Origin: Anaerolineales bacterium | GTDB lineage: Bacteria > Chloroflexota > Anaerolineae > Anaerolineales > UBA6663 | Assembly: GCA_020850595.1 (NCBI GenBank) | Contig: JADZEK010000140.1 | Span: 1-43,166, forward strand | Reading direction: 5' to 3' | Length of the DNA: 43,166 nucleotides | Shown: positions 41,988 to 43,166 of the stretch, one piece after another | Position numbering within the stretch: position 1 is the stretch's first letter | How the letters are laid out: each line of letters opens with the position of its first letter | The notes under the pieces: model-generated | Told to the model about the DNA's origin: nothing | Databases searched by the model: none | Seen by the model: only the letters and a program-made list of their open reading frames with translations | Program-made: the position numbers and the translations under genes

Positions 41988-42992
41988 ATGGCTGCCGTGC
42001 CTGACACCGCCGCGCCCCAGGTGGCGCCCCCGCCCGTGCCCGACCGCGCCGGGCTGTTCCGCCTCTTCCGCGAGATGCTCCTCATCCGCCAGTTCGAGGA
42101 GATCGTCAACGAGCTGTATTTGCAGGGCAAGATTCCGTCTACCCTGCACCTCTACATTGGGCAGGAGGCCGTGGCCGCGGGGGTGTGCGGCGCGCTGCAG
42201 CCCGCCGACTACGTGCTCAGCACGCACCGCCCGCACGGCCATGCGCTGGCCAAGGGGGTCGCGCCGGGGGCCATCATGGCCGAGTTGTACGGCAAGGCCA
42301 CCGGCACGTGCAAGGCCAAGGGCGGCTCCATGCACGTCGGCGACTTCTCGCTGGGCATGTTCCCGGCCATCGCCATTGTGGGCGGCAACGTGCCGCTGGC
42401 GGCGGGCGCGGCGCTCGCCAGCAAGCGGCTCAAGGACGGCCGGGTCACGGCCTGCTTCTTCGGCGAGGGCGCCGTCAACGAAGGCGCGTGGCACGAGGGC
42501 GTCAACGCCGCCGCTATCTGGGATTTGCCGGTGCTGTTCGTGTGCGAGAACAACCTGTATGCCGCTTCGACACCCGTCCAGCAGGTGATCAAGACCGACA
42601 CCGTGGCCGAACGCGCCCGCGCCTATGGCCTGCCGGCCCTGACCATTGACGGCAACGACGTGCTGGCCGTCTACCAAGCCACGGCCGAGGCCGCCGCCCG
42701 CGCCCGCGCCGGGAACGGCCCGACGCTGATTGAGTGCCTGACCTACCGCCAGTGCGGCCACTCGCGCTCCGACCCGCGCACTTACCGCACCAAGGACGAA
42801 GAGGCGGCCTGGAAGCTCAAGGACCCTGTAGACACCTACCGCGCCTGGCTCACGCAGACCCAAGCGGGGGCCGAGGCCGAGTTGGCCGCCATTCAGGCCG
42901 AAGTGACCGCCACCATCCAGGCGGCCATTGACTTCGCCGAGGCCAGCCCCCTGCCCGACCCGGCCGACATCTACAGCGATGTGTTCGCGTAG
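41988..42992 (+). CDS. TPP-dependent 2-oxoacid/acetoin dehydrogenase E1 component, alpha subunit
   Basis: The 334-residue protein carries the E1-alpha TPP motif GEGAVNEGAWHEGVNAAAIWDLPVLFVCENN (about 159-189), HRPHGHALAKG, KGGSMHVGD and a phosphorylation-loop-like SRSDPRTYRTKDE. It would bind TPP together with an E1-beta subunit in a pyruvate, branched-chain or acetoin dehydrogenase complex. AGGAGA lies 6 bases before the ATG and the gene follows gntR by 15 bases, so it is probably under the same control. The expected E1-beta gene does not follow intact: only a possible first few codons remain before mobile-like DNA. No E2 or E3 gene is in the window. Confidence 0.94.
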   Translation: MAAVPDTAAPQVAPPPVPDRAGLFRLFREMLLIRQFEEIVNELYLQGKIPSTLHLYIGQEAVAAGVCGALQPADYVLSTHRPHGHALAKGVAPGAIMAELYGKATGTCKAKGGSMHVGDFSLGMFPAIAIVGGNVPLAAGAALASKRLKDGRVTACFFGEGAVNEGAWHEGVNAAAIWDLPVLFVCENNLYAASTPVQQVIKTDTVAERARAYGLPALTIDGNDVLAVYQATAEAAARARAGNGPTLIECLTYRQCGHSRSDPRTYRTKDEEAAWKLKDPVDTYRAWLTQTQAGAEAELAAIQAEVTATIQAAIDFAEASPLPDPADIYSDVFA

Positions 42993-43001
42993 AGGCGGCG
43001 C

Positions 43002-43035
43002 GTGACCAACAACACGGTAATTTACCAGGCAAAGT
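43002..43035 (+). pseudogene. Possible 5' fragment of an E1-beta gene
   Basis: A GTG at 43002 with AGAGG 6 bases upstream opens a frame reading VTNNTVIYQA, reminiscent of E1-beta openings of the (M)xxITYxQA type. It lies 9 bases after the E1-alpha stop, where E1-beta is expected. The frame then runs into unrelated sequence and stops after 24 codons. The match is short, so this is tentative. Confidence 0.35.
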
Positions 43036-43090
43036 TAGCTGGTAGCACTCCAACTAACCGTGGTAGCAGGTTTTGAAGCTTGAAAAGGAA

Positions 43091-43146
43091 CGGGTCCACC
43101 GCCACAATCCTTTCTATCGAGGAAGGGAAGGTGCGCGATGGACCCG
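43091..43146 (+). promoter_or_regulatory. Inverted repeat that can sequester the transposase-like start codon
   Basis: CGGGTCCA (43091-43098) is exactly complementary to TGGACCCG (43139-43146), which includes the last two bases of the ATG at 43138 and the next codons. In a read-through mRNA it would hide the start; insertion sequences often limit transposase translation this way. Confidence 0.4.
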
Positions 43147-43166
43147 CAGACAGTATTTTGCCCGAA
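43138..43166 (+). CDS. N-terminus of a probable transposase, cut by the window edge
   Basis: The ATG at 43138 is preceded by GGAAGG 6-7 bases upstream and opens the frame MDPQTVFCP before the window ends. From memory, Chloroflexi DDE transposases of an IS1-like type start with MDPQT.FC and a zinc-binding CPxxxCPARG segment, which fits these nine codons. The evidence is short, so the family is uncertain. Confidence 0.45.

Larger units (their letters stand above)
43036..43166 (+). mobile_element. Probable left end of an insertion-sequence-like element
   Basis: From about 43,036 the composition drops and the sequence shows short direct repeats (GGTAGCA twice) and an imperfect inverted repeat GTTAGCTGG/CCAACTAAC. 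A new reading frame starts at 43138. The exact boundary cannot be fixed because the other end and any target-site duplication lie outside the window. Confidence 0.5.

Overview
The window is about 43 kb of bacterial DNA, mostly very GC-rich, with a distinctly more AT-rich block near the left end. The high GC, the eukaryotic-type GlnRS, the BKACE, GH116-like and GH4 families, many sugar-acid enzymes, the MalT/LAL regulator and the small DUF35 protein suggest a heterotrophic Chloroflexota (Anaerolineae-like) genome. That assignment is an inference from gene style, not a phylogenetic result. No rRNA, tRNA or CRISPR array was recognised. Both ends look like mobile DNA: a possible transposase tail at 1-125 and the start of an insertion-sequence-like element after about 43,040. 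The window may therefore be a contig bounded by repeats.

Left block (1-7.2 kb): an intact DUF35 OB-fold gene is followed by a minus-strand operon of ABC-2 ATPase, permease, CPBP protease and an 82-residue orphan. A large MalT-like LuxR regulator lies upstream of that operon. Next comes a decayed 3' end of a second DUF35 gene, with a hairpin behind it. Base composition then rises sharply.

Middle (7.2-13.7 kb): a DUF4013 membrane protein, a glycoside-hydrolase-like lipoprotein, a PLP-dependent decarboxylase, glnS and an HpcH/HpaI aldolase. Two strong hairpin terminators with the same core sit on either side of the decarboxylase.

Catabolic island A (13.9-26 kb, plus strand except one SDR): BKACE, amidohydrolase, Gfo/Idh/MocA dehydrogenase, two sugar-isomerase-like TIM barrels, an alpha/beta hydrolase, an Rpe-like epimerase, a GH116-like glycosidase, a zinc alcohol dehydrogenase and a mannonate-dehydratase-like protein. 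A complete fluoride riboswitch with its terminator and crcB sits inside this island.

26.1-29.7 kb (minus strand): a four-subunit 2-oxoacid:ferredoxin oxidoreductase (ferredoxin, alpha, beta, gamma) with a patatin-like gene one base behind gamma.

Island B (29.9-43 kb): a plus-strand operon of DapA-like aldolase, enolase-superfamily protein, C45 Ntn-hydrolase and aldo/keto reductase converges on a seven-gene minus-strand operon. That operon holds a class II aldolase homologue, PfkB kinase, D-lyxose/mannose-type isomerase, GH4 glycosidase, PhyH dioxygenase, Ldh-type reductase and 2-oxo-acid hydratase. It diverges from a GntR/UTRA regulator plus an E1-alpha dehydrogenase gene. The shared intergenic region holds a perfect 10-bp-arm palindrome that overlaps TTGACA boxes on both strands. 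The most likely undescribed content is this GntR-controlled glycoside-to-ketose pathway, whose aldolase has lost the HLDH motif, together with the BKACE/GH116 island.
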